Below are positions 1 through 6,357 of a stretch of 11,428 nucleotides of DNA, one piece after another (within the stretch, counting starts at the first letter, position 1; every line of letters begins with the position of its first letter). A model generated the notes under the pieces. That model saw nothing but the letters and a program-made list of their open reading frames with translations, had not been told where the DNA came from and did no database searches. The stretch spans positions 12,348 through 23,775 of the forward strand of contig MGXJ01000051.1 in the NCBI GenBank assembly GCA_001801345.1, given 5' to 3'. Both the position numbers and the translations under genes were made by a program. This DNA comes from Gammaproteobacteria bacterium RBG_16_37_9. GTDB taxonomy: Bacteria > Pseudomonadota > Gammaproteobacteria > UBA9339.

Positions 1-232
1 TTCTCGGTTTCTTATCAATTTTACGATAAATTATACGACCTTTACTTAAGTCATATGGTGTTAACGCAACAGTAACCGCGTCGCCAGTAAGTAAGCGTAT
101 ATAATTTTTGCGCATTTTTCCGCAAATATGGGCAGTTATAATATGACCATTTTCAAGCTTTACACGGAACATAGTGTTAGGTAGCGTTTCAACGATGCTA
201 CCTTCCATTTCTATGCTATCTTCTTTTGCCAT
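1..232 (-). CDS. infA: Translation initiation factor IF-1 (3' end outside window)
   Basis: This is the S1/OB-fold initiation factor that binds the ribosomal A site with IF-2 and IF-3. The visible 77 codons begin MAKEDSIEMEG and carry the family hallmarks LPNTMFRVKLENGH, KMRKNYIR and LTPYDLSKGRI, which match gammaproteobacterial IF-1 almost residue for residue. The start ATG (complement of 230-232) is preceded by AAGAGG on the minus strand, a good ribosome binding site. Usual IF-1 is about 72 residues and ends shortly after KGRI. Here the frame continues with a basic tail (YRKIDKKPR) and is still open at the window edge, so the C-terminus is extended by at least five residues. It lies downstream of bioA on the same strand but is separated by 252 bp with a paired hairpin, so it is probably transcribed independently. 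Confidence 0.96.
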   Translation of the reverse strand, partial: MAKEDSIEMEGSIVETLPNTMFRVKLENGHIITAHICGKMRKNYIRLLTGDAVTVALTPYDLSKGRIIYRKIDKKPR

Positions 233-399
233 AATGCCTCTTTAGAATTGATTTATAGAGTCAGATATTGCCTTATGTTTGGGTAATAATCAATATTTAT
301 TCTGTCATCCGCGAAGGCCCATTACTGTCTGAGGAAAATATTTGGAATGATTCTCAGTCAAATTTGTTCCGTTTCCTACGGGGATTGTGCTCTTTATTT

Positions 400-470
400 A
401 TCATCCTCGGGCTTGACCCGAGGATCTAACATGCAGTTCGAGATTCTCGGGTCTTTGCCCGAGAATGACA
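400..470. repeat. Paired-hairpin palindromic element, possible terminator
   Basis: Two perfect 9-bp stems stand side by side: ATCCTCGGG (403-411) with CCCGAGGAT (417-425), and ATTCTCGGG (443-451) with CCCGAGAAT (458-466). The ends (TATCAT... and ...ATGACA) are themselves roughly inverted, so the whole can fold as a cruciform. The first hairpin, including its 5-nt loop CTTGA, is identical to those at 4140-4162 and 4342-4364. It sits just after the bioA stop, where it could act as a transcription end. There is no clean T-run, so the terminator role is inference. The rest of the 233-484 gap holds nothing else I can name. Confidence 0.8.
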
Positions 471-484
471 AAGTAGGATGATGC

Positions 485-1810
485 TCAAGCAAAAACTTCA
501 TTAATAGCCCTGCTAGTAATCTCACTCAGGTGCATTAATGTGCTTTGTTTAATGTTAAGTGGTGGCAACCAATAAATAGTATTACCAAGAGGGCGCATAA
601 AGGCTCCTAGCTTAGTTGCCTCTTGAAATATCTTGTAGCCATAACGCTGGTGTTTTTGCTGTTTACTTAATACTAGATCTGCTGCAACAATAGCGCCAAT
701 ATGTCGAATATTTTGTAATCTTTTGGTTTCATTGCTTACATCTAGCATTAAATTATATAAAAGAGGTTCGGTTTTATTTACCTGGTCGTAGATATTTTCT
801 TCTTCTAGAATTTTTAGATTTTCTAACGCCACTGCAGCTGCAAGAACATTGCCACTATGAGTATGTGAATGTAAAAAGGATTTATTTTTGGCAAAGTCAT
901 CGTAAAATATATTATAAATATTGCTAGTGGTTAAAACGGCGCTCATAGGCAACCATCCAGCTGTAAGTCCTTTAGCGATACAAACAAAATCAGGTTCAAT
1001 ATTCGCATGTTGAAATGCAAAAGACGTTCCAGTGCGACCAAAACCAGTCATAATCTCATCGGCTATCAAATGTATGTTATGTTTTTTGGTCCAAATTCGT
1101 AACCGTTTTAAAAAATCTTGACTGTAAATAAGCATGCCGCCAGCGCCCTGAACTATAGGCTCAACAATAATGGCAGTTAATTTGTCTTTATGAATATTTA
1201 ACTCGGCTAAAACTTCGGACCAATATTTTGAACAATCTTGCCAAAGAGCATCAGATTTTGAATGCACATATGGGATATTTTGGATAAAGTGAAATGGAAT
1301 TAATAATTCGGTGTATGGTTTGCAATATAAGTCAATATCAGTGGCAGATAATGCCAAACCTGTTTCACCGTGATAAGAATTACGTAATGCCATAAACTTG
1401 ATGCGATTTTTTTCAGCAGTAATTTTTCTTGAATGCAGACTCATTTTGATCGCAATTTCTACTGCCGATGATCCTTCGCTTGCATAAAAGACCTTGTCGA
1501 GTGATTTGGTTAAGCTTGCCAATTTTTCTGATAGTTCAACTATAATTTTATTGGTAGTATTGGCAAATATTACATGTTCGAATTTATTTGTTTGTTTTAG
1601 TAATGCTACTTTAAGGCGGGGATGGGCATGCCCAAGGTTTTTACACCACCAGCTTGATGTAGCGTCTATCACTTTTGAGTTATCCGTAAGTTTAATATAC
1701 GAACCATGAGCGCTTTTAATTACCAGTGGCTTGAAGCTTGCATAATCCTTCATTTGACCGCATGGATGCCAAATGTGTTTTAAATCACGCTCTAAAATAG
1801 TATTTGTCAT
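485..1810 (-). CDS. bioA: Adenosylmethionine-8-amino-7-oxononanoate aminotransferase
   Basis: BioA is a PLP enzyme that transfers the amino group of S-adenosylmethionine to 7-keto-8-aminopelargonate, giving 7,8-diaminopelargonate in biotin synthesis. The 441-aa protein has the full class III aminotransferase pattern: N-terminal HIWHPCGQM (13-20) and SSWWCKNLGHAHP (52-64), GSSAVE (113-118) for PLP phosphate binding, YHGET (146-150), DEIMTGFGRTG with Asp251, and the Schiff-base lysine in CIAKGLTAGWLP (Lys280). The double tryptophan and YHGE are typical of BioA rather than of ornithine-type relatives. Length is normal for the family (about 430). The start ATG at 1810 has a purine-rich AAGGGGG close upstream. 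It is transcribed away from bioB, as in enterobacteria, and shares a control region with it. No damage is seen. Confidence 0.97.
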   Translation of the reverse strand: MTNTILERDLKHIWHPCGQMKDYASFKPLVIKSAHGSYIKLTDNSKVIDATSSWWCKNLGHAHPRLKVALLKQTNKFEHVIFANTTNKIIVELSEKLASLTKSLDKVFYASEGSSAVEIAIKMSLHSRKITAEKNRIKFMALRNSYHGETGLALSATDIDLYCKPYTELLIPFHFIQNIPYVHSKSDALWQDCSKYWSEVLAELNIHKDKLTAIIVEPIVQGAGGMLIYSQDFLKRLRIWTKKHNIHLIADEIMTGFGRTGTSFAFQHANIEPDFVCIAKGLTAGWLPMSAVLTTSNIYNIFYDDFAKNKSFLHSHTHSGNVLAAAVALENLKILEEENIYDQVNKTEPLLYNLMLDVSNETKRLQNIRHIGAIVAADLVLSKQQKHQRYGYKIFQEATKLGAFMRPLGNTIYWLPPLNIKQSTLMHLSEITSRAINEVFA

Positions 1811-1825
1811 AATCCCCCTTTGTTA

Positions 1826-1857
1826 TTGTCGATTATAATTATAATTTAAGTTGACAA
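1826..1857. promoter_or_regulatory. Candidate BirA operator (bioO) between bioA and bioB
   Basis: TTGTCGATT (1826-1834) and AGTTGACAA (1849-1857) form an imperfect dyad separated by 14 bp. The known proteobacterial BirA box has the form TTGTAAACC, then 14-16 bp, then GGTTTACAA. The outer TTGT/ACAA blocks and the spacing fit; the inner bases are only partly conserved. The site lies between the divergent bioA and bioB starts, overlaps the bioB -35 box and covers possible bioA -10 boxes (TATAAT on the minus strand at 1843-1838 and 1837-1832). A BirA with a DNA-binding domain is encoded at 6352-7335. The identification rests on position, geometry and partial match. Confidence 0.68.
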
Positions 1858-1879
1858 TTAAATCATCTTGGATTTTAAT
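1851..1879 (+). promoter_or_regulatory. Predicted sigma-70 promoter of bioB operon
   Basis: A consensus -35 TTGACA (1851-1856) is followed after 17 bp by TTTAAT (1874-1879), five of six bases of the -10 consensus. Transcription would start near 1886, about 30 bases before the chosen bioB ATG. The -35 box lies inside the right half of the putative BirA dyad, so repressor binding would block polymerase. Confidence 0.6.
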
Positions 1880-1915
1880 GGCGCATCTTGTTTAAGCCCA
1901 AAAAGAGCTAAAACT

Positions 1916-2866
1916 ATGGAAAATTCCGAAATTCGTCATAATTGGTCGCAAGAAGAAATCACAAACTTATTTGCGTTGCCTTTTATTAAGTTGCTTTATC
2001 AAGCTCTGGCTATACATCAAAAATATTTCCCGAATGCCACAATACAAATAAGCAGTTTACTCAGCATAAAAACTGGCTCCTGCCCAGAAGATTGTGCATA
2101 TTGCGCACAAAGCAGCCATCATAAATCAATGATAAAAACCCATGATTTGTTGAATATTGAAACAGTAATTGCCGCGGCCAAAACAGCTAAAGCAAATGGC
2201 GTGACCAGATTTTGTATGGGAGCAGCTTGGCGCTTGCCACCAGAAAAACAGTTTGAACAAATACTAAAAATGATAAAAGAAGTAAAAAAAATTGGATTAG
2301 AGATCTGTATGAGTTTAGGCATGTTAACTAAATCACAATCCGAAGCACTAAAAATCGCAGGCTTAGATTATTACAATCATAATTTAGACACTTCTCCCGA
2401 ATACTATAAAAAGATTATTTCAACTAGAACATATGATGATCGTATTAATACTTTGAAAAACTTGCGAGATGCAGATATAAAAATATGCTGCGGGGGCATT
2501 ATTGGAATGGGAGAAAGCGTAGAAGATCGAATTAGTCTCTTACATCAATTAGTTAATTTTCCCGAACGCCCTCACAGCGTGCCCATTAATTATTTTATAC
2601 CAATGCAAGGGACTCCTTTGGCTAATGTGAATTCTATAGATCCATTAGATTTTGTTCGCACAGTAGCGATTGCTCGCATTTTAATGCCGCGTTCTTTTAT
2701 AAGACTTGCGGCGGGTCGCGAGAAAATGAACGATGAATTACAAGCGCTATGTTTTTGCGCCGGAGTTAATTCAATATTTTGCGGTGAAAAGCTTCTTACA
2801 GCTAAGAATCCTACAGTAGAAAAAGATCGTCAGTTGTTGCAGCGTTTGGGATTCATATGGATGTAA
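1916..2866 (+). CDS. bioB: Biotin synthase
   Basis: BioB is the radical-SAM enzyme that inserts sulfur into dethiobiotin, the last step of biotin synthesis. Numbering from ATG 1916 (316 aa), the CX3CX2C motif for the [4Fe-4S] cluster is Cys56, Cys60, Cys63 in GSCPEDCAYC. Likely [2Fe-2S] ligands follow in RFCMGAAWR, ICMSLGML and CCGGIIGMGES, with the arginine in IRLAAGRE; YNHNLDTSPEYY is also family-typical. I chose ATG 1916 because the protein then begins MENSEIRHNWSQEEI, aligning with known BioB N-termini, and AAAAAGAG stands just upstream. The frame extends up to a TTG at 1868, but that would overlap the predicted promoter. The C-terminus is about 30 residues shorter than in E. coli, beyond the core. 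Its end overlaps bioF by 10 bp, suggesting coupled translation. Confidence 0.96.
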   Translation: MENSEIRHNWSQEEITNLFALPFIKLLYQALAIHQKYFPNATIQISSLLSIKTGSCPEDCAYCAQSSHHKSMIKTHDLLNIETVIAAAKTAKANGVTRFCMGAAWRLPPEKQFEQILKMIKEVKKIGLEICMSLGMLTKSQSEALKIAGLDYYNHNLDTSPEYYKKIISTRTYDDRINTLKNLRDADIKICCGGIIGMGESVEDRISLLHQLVNFPERPHSVPINYFIPMQGTPLANVNSIDPLDFVRTVAIARILMPRSFIRLAAGREKMNDELQALCFCAGVNSIFCGEKLLTAKNPTVEKDRQLLQRLGFIWM

Positions 2867-5136
2867 TTTTAACTCATAATCTCAAAACCCGTCATCTGGC
2901 TGGTTTATACCGCACCAGAGATCTTATTGACGGTAGTGACTATTTGGGCTTAGCAAATCATACGGTAGCCGCAGGCTTTAGCCTGCGTTTTCCGGCAACG
3001 CAAGCTAAAGCTTGCGGCTACCACAACAAATCTTGTATATCATTTTCCAGCAATGATTATTTGGGATTAGCTAATCATCCCAAAGTTGTTCGTGCTTGCA
3101 AAAATGGTTTGGAAAAATATGGTGTTGGCAGCGGCGCTTCGCAATTATTAGGAGGATATAGTTTAGCGCACCGCTATTTAGAAGAAGAACTAGCTGAGTT
3201 TTTAGATTATGAACAAGTATTGTTATTTTCAACTGGATATATGGCAAATTTAGGCATTTTAACCACATTATTTAAAAGATCCGATAGCCATATTTTTGTA
3301 GATCGCTTAAGTCATGCATCAATAATCGATGGCTGCTGTTTTTCCGGAATGCATTTTAAGCGCTATAAACACCAAGATATGCAAAATTTAGAAATGCTAC
3401 TTGCTCAAGCAAACTCAAAATATAAATTAGTTATTAGCGATGGTGTGTTCAGCATGGATGGTGATTTAGCACCGTTGCCTAAGTTAACAAGTATTGCTAA
3501 GCAAAATAACACCTGGTTAATGATCGATGATGCACACGGCATTGGAGTTTTAGGTGTAAACGGGAAAGGAATAATGAAGCATTATGGTGTAGCTACAAGC
3601 GAAGTTCAGATATTAGTCGGCACCTTTGGCAAAGCATTCGGAACTTTCGGTGCTTTTGTTGCAGGCAGCAAGCTTGTGATTGAAAATTTAATTCAATTTG
3701 CTCGGACTTATATTTATACCACTGCTTTACCTGCAGCCATTGTAGAGGGAACTCGATGTAGTTTGCGATTATTACAAAGCGAGTGTTGGCGTCGCGATCA
3801 TCTTTATAATTTAATAAAGAAATTTAAAGAAGGGGCGAGGCAGTTAAATTTACCATTGTTATCATCAGAGACGCCAATTCAACCATTAATTATTGGCAAC
3901 GCTGAACATGCACAAAATATAGCGTCATACTTAAAACAACTTGGAATTTTAGTTGCTTTAGTAAGACCACCAACCGTGCCAATTAATACCTCGAGATTAC
4001 GGATAAGTTTAACGGCTAATCATACTGAGAAAGATATTGATTTTTTACTAAATGCATTGGAATCCTGCAAGCTGACATTCTTGAGAAGTGGAATATCGTC
4101 CCCGAAAAGTGGGATGTCATTCTCGAGAAGTGGAATGTCATCCTCGGGCTTGACCCGAGGATCTCTATACCCCATACGAGACCCTCGGGTTAAACCCGAG
4201 GGTGACAAGAGTGGGAGGAGATCCCCGCATCGAAGCGCGAGGGTGAAGGAGAAAGCCATCCTCGAGAATGGAAATATCGTTCTCAAGAAGGGGAATGACA
4301 TCCCCAACAAAGGAAATGTCATCCTCAAGCGGGAGAATGTCATCCTCGGGCTTGACCCGAGGATCTCTATCACACGCTCATTTAATCGTGCTGCGAAAAG
4401 TTATAATCAAGTTAATTTTTTACAACTTGAAGTTGGCTATAGATTATTTTGTTGGTTAAAAGATTTTGCCGATCATCCTAAAAAAATAGCTGATTTGGGT
4501 TGTGGCACAGGAATTATAACTGCAAAGCTTGCTCAAGATTTTCCTCAATCAAGGGTATTAGGAATAGATATAGCAGAGAATATGATTGAATATGCACGCA
4601 GCTGTTTTACCAAAGAAAAAAATTTAAATTTTATAACAGCTGATGCTGATAGCTTACCACTAGAAAATGAAAACTTAGATATAGCGTTTTCTAATTTAAT
4701 GCTGCAGTGGAGTCCAAATCTTAAAACTACTTTGACCGCGTTATGGCGCGCACTCAAACCTGGAGGAAAGTTGATTTTTTCTACTCTTGGCCCAGGTTCT
4801 TTAAACGAATTGCGTAATGCTTGGGCAAAAATAGATCACTATAAACATGTTAATAATTTTGTAGATAGGGAACAATTAACCGAAGAATTAATGTGCGCCC
4901 AATTTAAAATTCTAAAATTTGAAACAGTCTATCATTATAGACTGTTTGATACCGTTTTAGATTTAATGCACGAGCTGAAAAAGTTAGGAGCCAACAATCT
5001 TAATGAATTGCGCAACAAAAACTTATCCAGTAAAAAAAGTTTTAAACAACTGCAAATATTCTACGACAAATATCGAGATAAAAATAATAAATTGCCCGCA
5101 TCTTTTGAAATATATTATGTCTATGCGACTAAATAA
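2857..5136 (+). CDS. bioF-bioC: BioF-BioC fusion: 8-amino-7-oxononanoate synthase + malonyl-ACP O-methyltransferase
   Basis: One uninterrupted 759-codon frame encodes two biotin enzymes. Residues 1 to about 403 are BioF, the PLP enzyme that condenses pimeloyl thioester with alanine: SSNDYLGLANHP (64-75), DRLSHAS, DDAHGIG (224-230), Schiff-base lysine in TFGKAFG (Lys259), and RPPTVP. Residues about 504-759 are BioC, which methylates malonyl-ACP to prime pimelate synthesis: SFNRAAKSYNQV at its start and the SAM loop DLGCGTG (546-552). Between them lie about 100 residues encoded by palindromic and 21-bp repeats. No in-frame ATG, GTG or TTG occurs between 4246 and the BioC domain; the nearest are GTG 4243 and ATG 4135, both inside repeats. 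BioF also carries a 21-residue palindromic insertion (residues 36-56). The frame starts 10 bp inside bioB and overlaps bioD by 20 bp. Both catalytic domains look intact. Whether one chain or two is made is unknown. Confidence 0.93.
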   Translation: MDVILTHNLKTRHLAGLYRTRDLIDGSDYLGLANHTVAAGFSLRFPATQAKACGYHNKSCISFSSNDYLGLANHPKVVRACKNGLEKYGVGSGASQLLGGYSLAHRYLEEELAEFLDYEQVLLFSTGYMANLGILTTLFKRSDSHIFVDRLSHASIIDGCCFSGMHFKRYKHQDMQNLEMLLAQANSKYKLVISDGVFSMDGDLAPLPKLTSIAKQNNTWLMIDDAHGIGVLGVNGKGIMKHYGVATSEVQILVGTFGKAFGTFGAFVAGSKLVIENLIQFARTYIYTTALPAAIVEGTRCSLRLLQSECWRRDHLYNLIKKFKEGARQLNLPLLSSETPIQPLIIGNAEHAQNIASYLKQLGILVALVRPPTVPINTSRLRISLTANHTEKDIDFLLNALESCKLTFLRSGISSPKSGMSFSRSGMSSSGLTRGSLYPIRDPRVKPEGDKSGRRSPHRSARVKEKAILENGNIVLKKGNDIPNKGNVILKRENVILGLDPRISITRSFNRAAKSYNQVNFLQLEVGYRLFCWLKDFADHPKKIADLGCGTGIITAKLAQDFPQSRVLGIDIAENMIEYARSCFTKEKNLNFITADADSLPLENENLDIAFSNLMLQWSPNLKTTLTALWRALKPGGKLIFSTLGPGSLNELRNAWAKIDHYKHVNNFVDREQLTEELMCAQFKILKFETVYHYRLFDTVLDLMHELKKLGANNLNELRNKNLSSKKSFKQLQIFYDKYRDKNNKLPASFEIYYVYATK
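2962..3024. repeat. Palindromic element inserted in frame in BioF
   Basis: The core (2964-3022) has 10-bp inverted ends, GGTAGCCGCA (2964-2973) and TGCGGCTACC (3013-3022). Inside are two tight palindromes, CGCAGGCT-TT-AGCCTGCG (2970-2987) and CGCAAGCT-AA-AGCTTGCG (2999-3016). With the flanking AC on each side it measures 63 bp, or 21 codons (TVAAGFSLRFPAT... to ...CGYH). Aligned by eye with E. coli BioF, this protein has 21 extra residues just here, so the reading frame was kept. The AC at both ends may be a 2-bp target duplication, which is tentative. Confidence 0.82.
4084..4146 (+). repeat. Three 21-bp tandem units in the BioF-BioC linker
   Basis: Units 4084-4104, 4105-4125 and 4126-4146 share the pattern (A)AGAAGTGGAATgTCaTcCTCG. 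Each encodes a heptad: RSGISSP, KSGMSFS and RSGMSSS. The last unit runs straight into the hairpin at 4140. Because 21 is a multiple of three, copy-number change would not break the frame. Confidence 0.78.
4136..4206. repeat. Paired-hairpin palindromic element inside the fused gene
   Basis: The first stem is ATCCTCGGG (4140-4148) with CCCGAGGAT (4154-4162). The second is ACCCTCGGGTT (4181-4191) with AACCCGAGGGT (4193-4203). The ends TGTCA and TGACA are inverted. Layout and spacing match the intergenic element at 400-470 (17-18 bp between hairpins), so the same family occurs both between and inside genes. In the BioF-BioC frame it reads SGLTRGS...DPRVKPEGDK. Confidence 0.82.
4264..4347 (+). repeat. 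Four 21-bp tandem units in the BioF-BioC linker
   Basis: Diverged units begin at 4264, 4285, 4306 and 4327 and encode the heptads ENGNIVL, KKGNDIP, NKGNVIL and KRENVIL. Each holds a copy of (A)ATGTCATCCTC, one arm of the hairpin family, so they look like amplified half-elements. The fourth leads into the terminal hairpin at 4342-4364. Confidence 0.72.
4342..4364. repeat. Single hairpin at the linker/BioC junction
   Basis: ATCCTCGGG (4342-4350) pairs with CCCGAGGAT (4356-4364) around loop CTTGA. It is identical to the hairpins at 403-425 and 4140-4162. The BioC-homologous sequence starts within a few codons of its right end, so this copy marks the junction where the native BioC start was lost. 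In frame it reads ILGLDPRI. Confidence 0.85.
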
Positions 5137-5803
5137 AAATTATAAGAAATCCATAAAAAAAGGTTTTTTTATAACAGGAACTGATACTAATGTCGGCAAA
5201 ACTTTAGTGGCCGCTTCTATATCAAGAACGTTAATATCTCAAGGATTCAGCACAGTTGCTATAAAACCCGTAGGAAGCGGCGGCTATATTAAAGGCAATA
5301 AATTATATAGCCATGACGCTTTGATATTACAGAAATATAGCAACAATAAAACATTGCCGTATTCATCAATAAATCCTTTTGCGTTTCAAGAAGCAATTGC
5401 GCCCCATATTGCAGCTAAAAAAAACGGTATTAATTTATCGGTTGCGCAAATTATATCAAGATCACATAAGGCTCTGACCAGTAATGCTGATTATATTATT
5501 ATTGAAGGGGCAGGGGGATGGTTTACGCCTATCAACGATCATGAAACTATGGCAGATCTTGCGATAGCCTATGGTTATCCTGTTATTCTAGTTGTAGGTA
5601 TACGCCTAGGATGCATTAATCATGCGCTCCTAACATATAAATGTATGAATACTTCTAGAATAAAAATCGCCGGCTGGATTGCTAATTTCATTGATAAAAA
5701 TATGCTTTATCCAAAAGAAAATATTGAGATTATAAAATTAAGATTGGATGCTCCGCTGCTGGGGATTATTCCTTATGTAAATAAAACTAAGATGTCATGC
5801 TGA
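5117..5803 (+). CDS. bioD: ATP-dependent dethiobiotin synthetase
   Basis: BioD closes the ureido ring of dethiobiotin from diaminopelargonate, CO2 and ATP. The 228-aa protein shows the P-loop GTDTNVGKT, the conserved KPVGSGG segment, NPFAFQEAIAPH, EGAGGWFTPI and VVGIRLGCINHALLT, an almost exact family signature. I start at ATG 5117; ATG 5123 two codons on is equally possible. The frame is open further upstream to 5003, but that stretch is BioC-coding sequence read in another frame. The start overlaps the BioC end by 20 bp, fitting translational coupling; no strong ribosome binding site is seen. After the conserved APLLGIIPY the protein ends within eight residues (VNKTKMSC), about 15-20 residues sooner than E. 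coli BioD. The final codons and stop come from a repeat (see 5794-5965). Confidence 0.95.
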   Translation: MSMRLNKNYKKSIKKGFFITGTDTNVGKTLVAASISRTLISQGFSTVAIKPVGSGGYIKGNKLYSHDALILQKYSNNKTLPYSSINPFAFQEAIAPHIAAKKNGINLSVAQIISRSHKALTSNADYIIIEGAGGWFTPINDHETMADLAIAYGYPVILVVGIRLGCINHALLTYKCMNTSRIKIAGWIANFIDKNMLYPKENIEIIKLRLDAPLLGIIPYVNKTKMSC

Positions 5804-5965
5804 GCGTAGCGAAGGTTCTCTAGTTTGTCGTCATTGCGAGCGCTAGCGAAGCAATCCAGGCCTTTAATGCTTTTATGTGGATTTTTTCTGGATCGCCACG
5901 CCTTCGGCGCAATACAATTGTAGCACAATTTAGTTTTCGCTCGCGCCTTCGTCTCGCGATGACGA
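5794..5965. repeat. Composite palindromic repeat region ending bioD
   Basis: TGTCATGCTGAGCGTAGCGA (5794-5813) is a short repeat type common in intracellular bacteria and overlaps the last codons and TGA of bioD. Next is a larger inverted element: CGTCATTGCGAG (5829-5840) pairs with CTCGCGATGACG (5953-5964) at 11 of 12 positions, and GCAATCCAG (5851-5859) with CTGGATCGC (5887-5895) at 8 of 9. GCCTTCGGC (5900-5908) adds a small hairpin. The element may end bio operon transcription, but no terminator poly-T directly follows. A T-run near 5988-5998 lies further on. Confidence 0.72.
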
Positions 5966-6042
5966 TGTTTTAATTGCAATGATAATGCTTTTTTTTCCTA
6001 CTCGTGTACACTATTAATACATCTATAAAGGAGCCTAATTTT

Positions 6043-6357
6043 ATGAGCGAAACAAATCCATTTGATCTTTTTCAAAAAGAAGCGCCTGAAGTGGCAAATG
6101 GTTTTAATGGCTTAATACAAAGTCTAATTCAAACCAAAGGTTTGGATCCTAAAACCAAACAGCTAATATACATTGGAATAAAAGCATCTCTTGGTGATGT
6201 TGAGTCAATTGAATATCATGTGCCGATGGCTAAAAAATTAGGCGCCACGAGAGAAGAAATAAAAGACGCTATCCTAATAACATTAACCGTTTGTGGCTTA
6301 AAAGGAGTAATTTCCTGTCTGCCAACTGCGTTGAAAGTTTATGATGAGAAATTATAA
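6043..6357 (+). CDS. Carboxymuconolactone decarboxylase/AhpD-fold family protein
   Basis: This 104-aa protein has the compact all-helical CMD fold: a helix containing LDPKTKQLIYIGIKASLGD, then SIEYHVPMAKKLGATREEI, then a last helix from DAILITLTVCGLKGV. The start at ATG 6043 is supported by AAGGAG at 6028-6033, nine bases upstream. Redox-active relatives such as AhpD carry a CXXC pair before the histidine of this motif. Here the segment reads SIEYH with no cysteine pair; the only cysteines (in TVCG and ISCL) lie later, so a peroxidase-cycle role is unlikely. Substrate and pathway are unknown. It follows the bio operon in the same direction but is separated from it by repeats. Its stop overlaps that of convergent birA by 6 bp. 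Confidence 0.85.
   Translation: MSETNPFDLFQKEAPEVANGFNGLIQSLIQTKGLDPKTKQLIYIGIKASLGDVESIEYHVPMAKKLGATREEIKDAILITLTVCGLKGVISCLPTALKVYDEKL

Noticed and set aside
303..335. GTCATCCGCGAAGGCCC fragment resembling another dispersed repeat
   Set aside because: Its partner arm is not visible within a sensible distance, so it is at best a decayed remnant.
1494..1709. Open frame antisense to bioA, and similar short frames opposite bioB, bioF, birA and the CBS-type gene
   Set aside because: All are shadows of well-supported genes, lacking ribosome binding sites and family resemblance.
1868..1915. Upstream TTG start for bioB
   Set aside because: It would add 16 residues absent from the family and would place the start before the predicted transcription start; ATG 1916 has a ribosome binding site.
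4084..4364. Possible CRISPR array
   Set aside because: Units are 21 bp, diverged, directly adjacent and without unique spacers, and no cas gene is present.
4020..4373. 117-codon open frame on the minus strand across the BioF-BioC linker
   Set aside because: The linker is palindromic, so both strands lack stops; the frame consists of repeat translation and has no ribosome binding site or family match.
5003..5116. Longer bioD N-terminus
   Set aside because: The stretch overlaps the end of BioC in another frame and has no resemblance to BioD, which starts a few residues before the P-loop strand.
4243..5136. Separate bioC gene starting at GTG 4243
   Set aside because: No convincing ribosome binding site precedes it, and it lies 120 bp inside repeat sequence. 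It remains an alternative to the fusion, but sequence alone favours one continuous frame.
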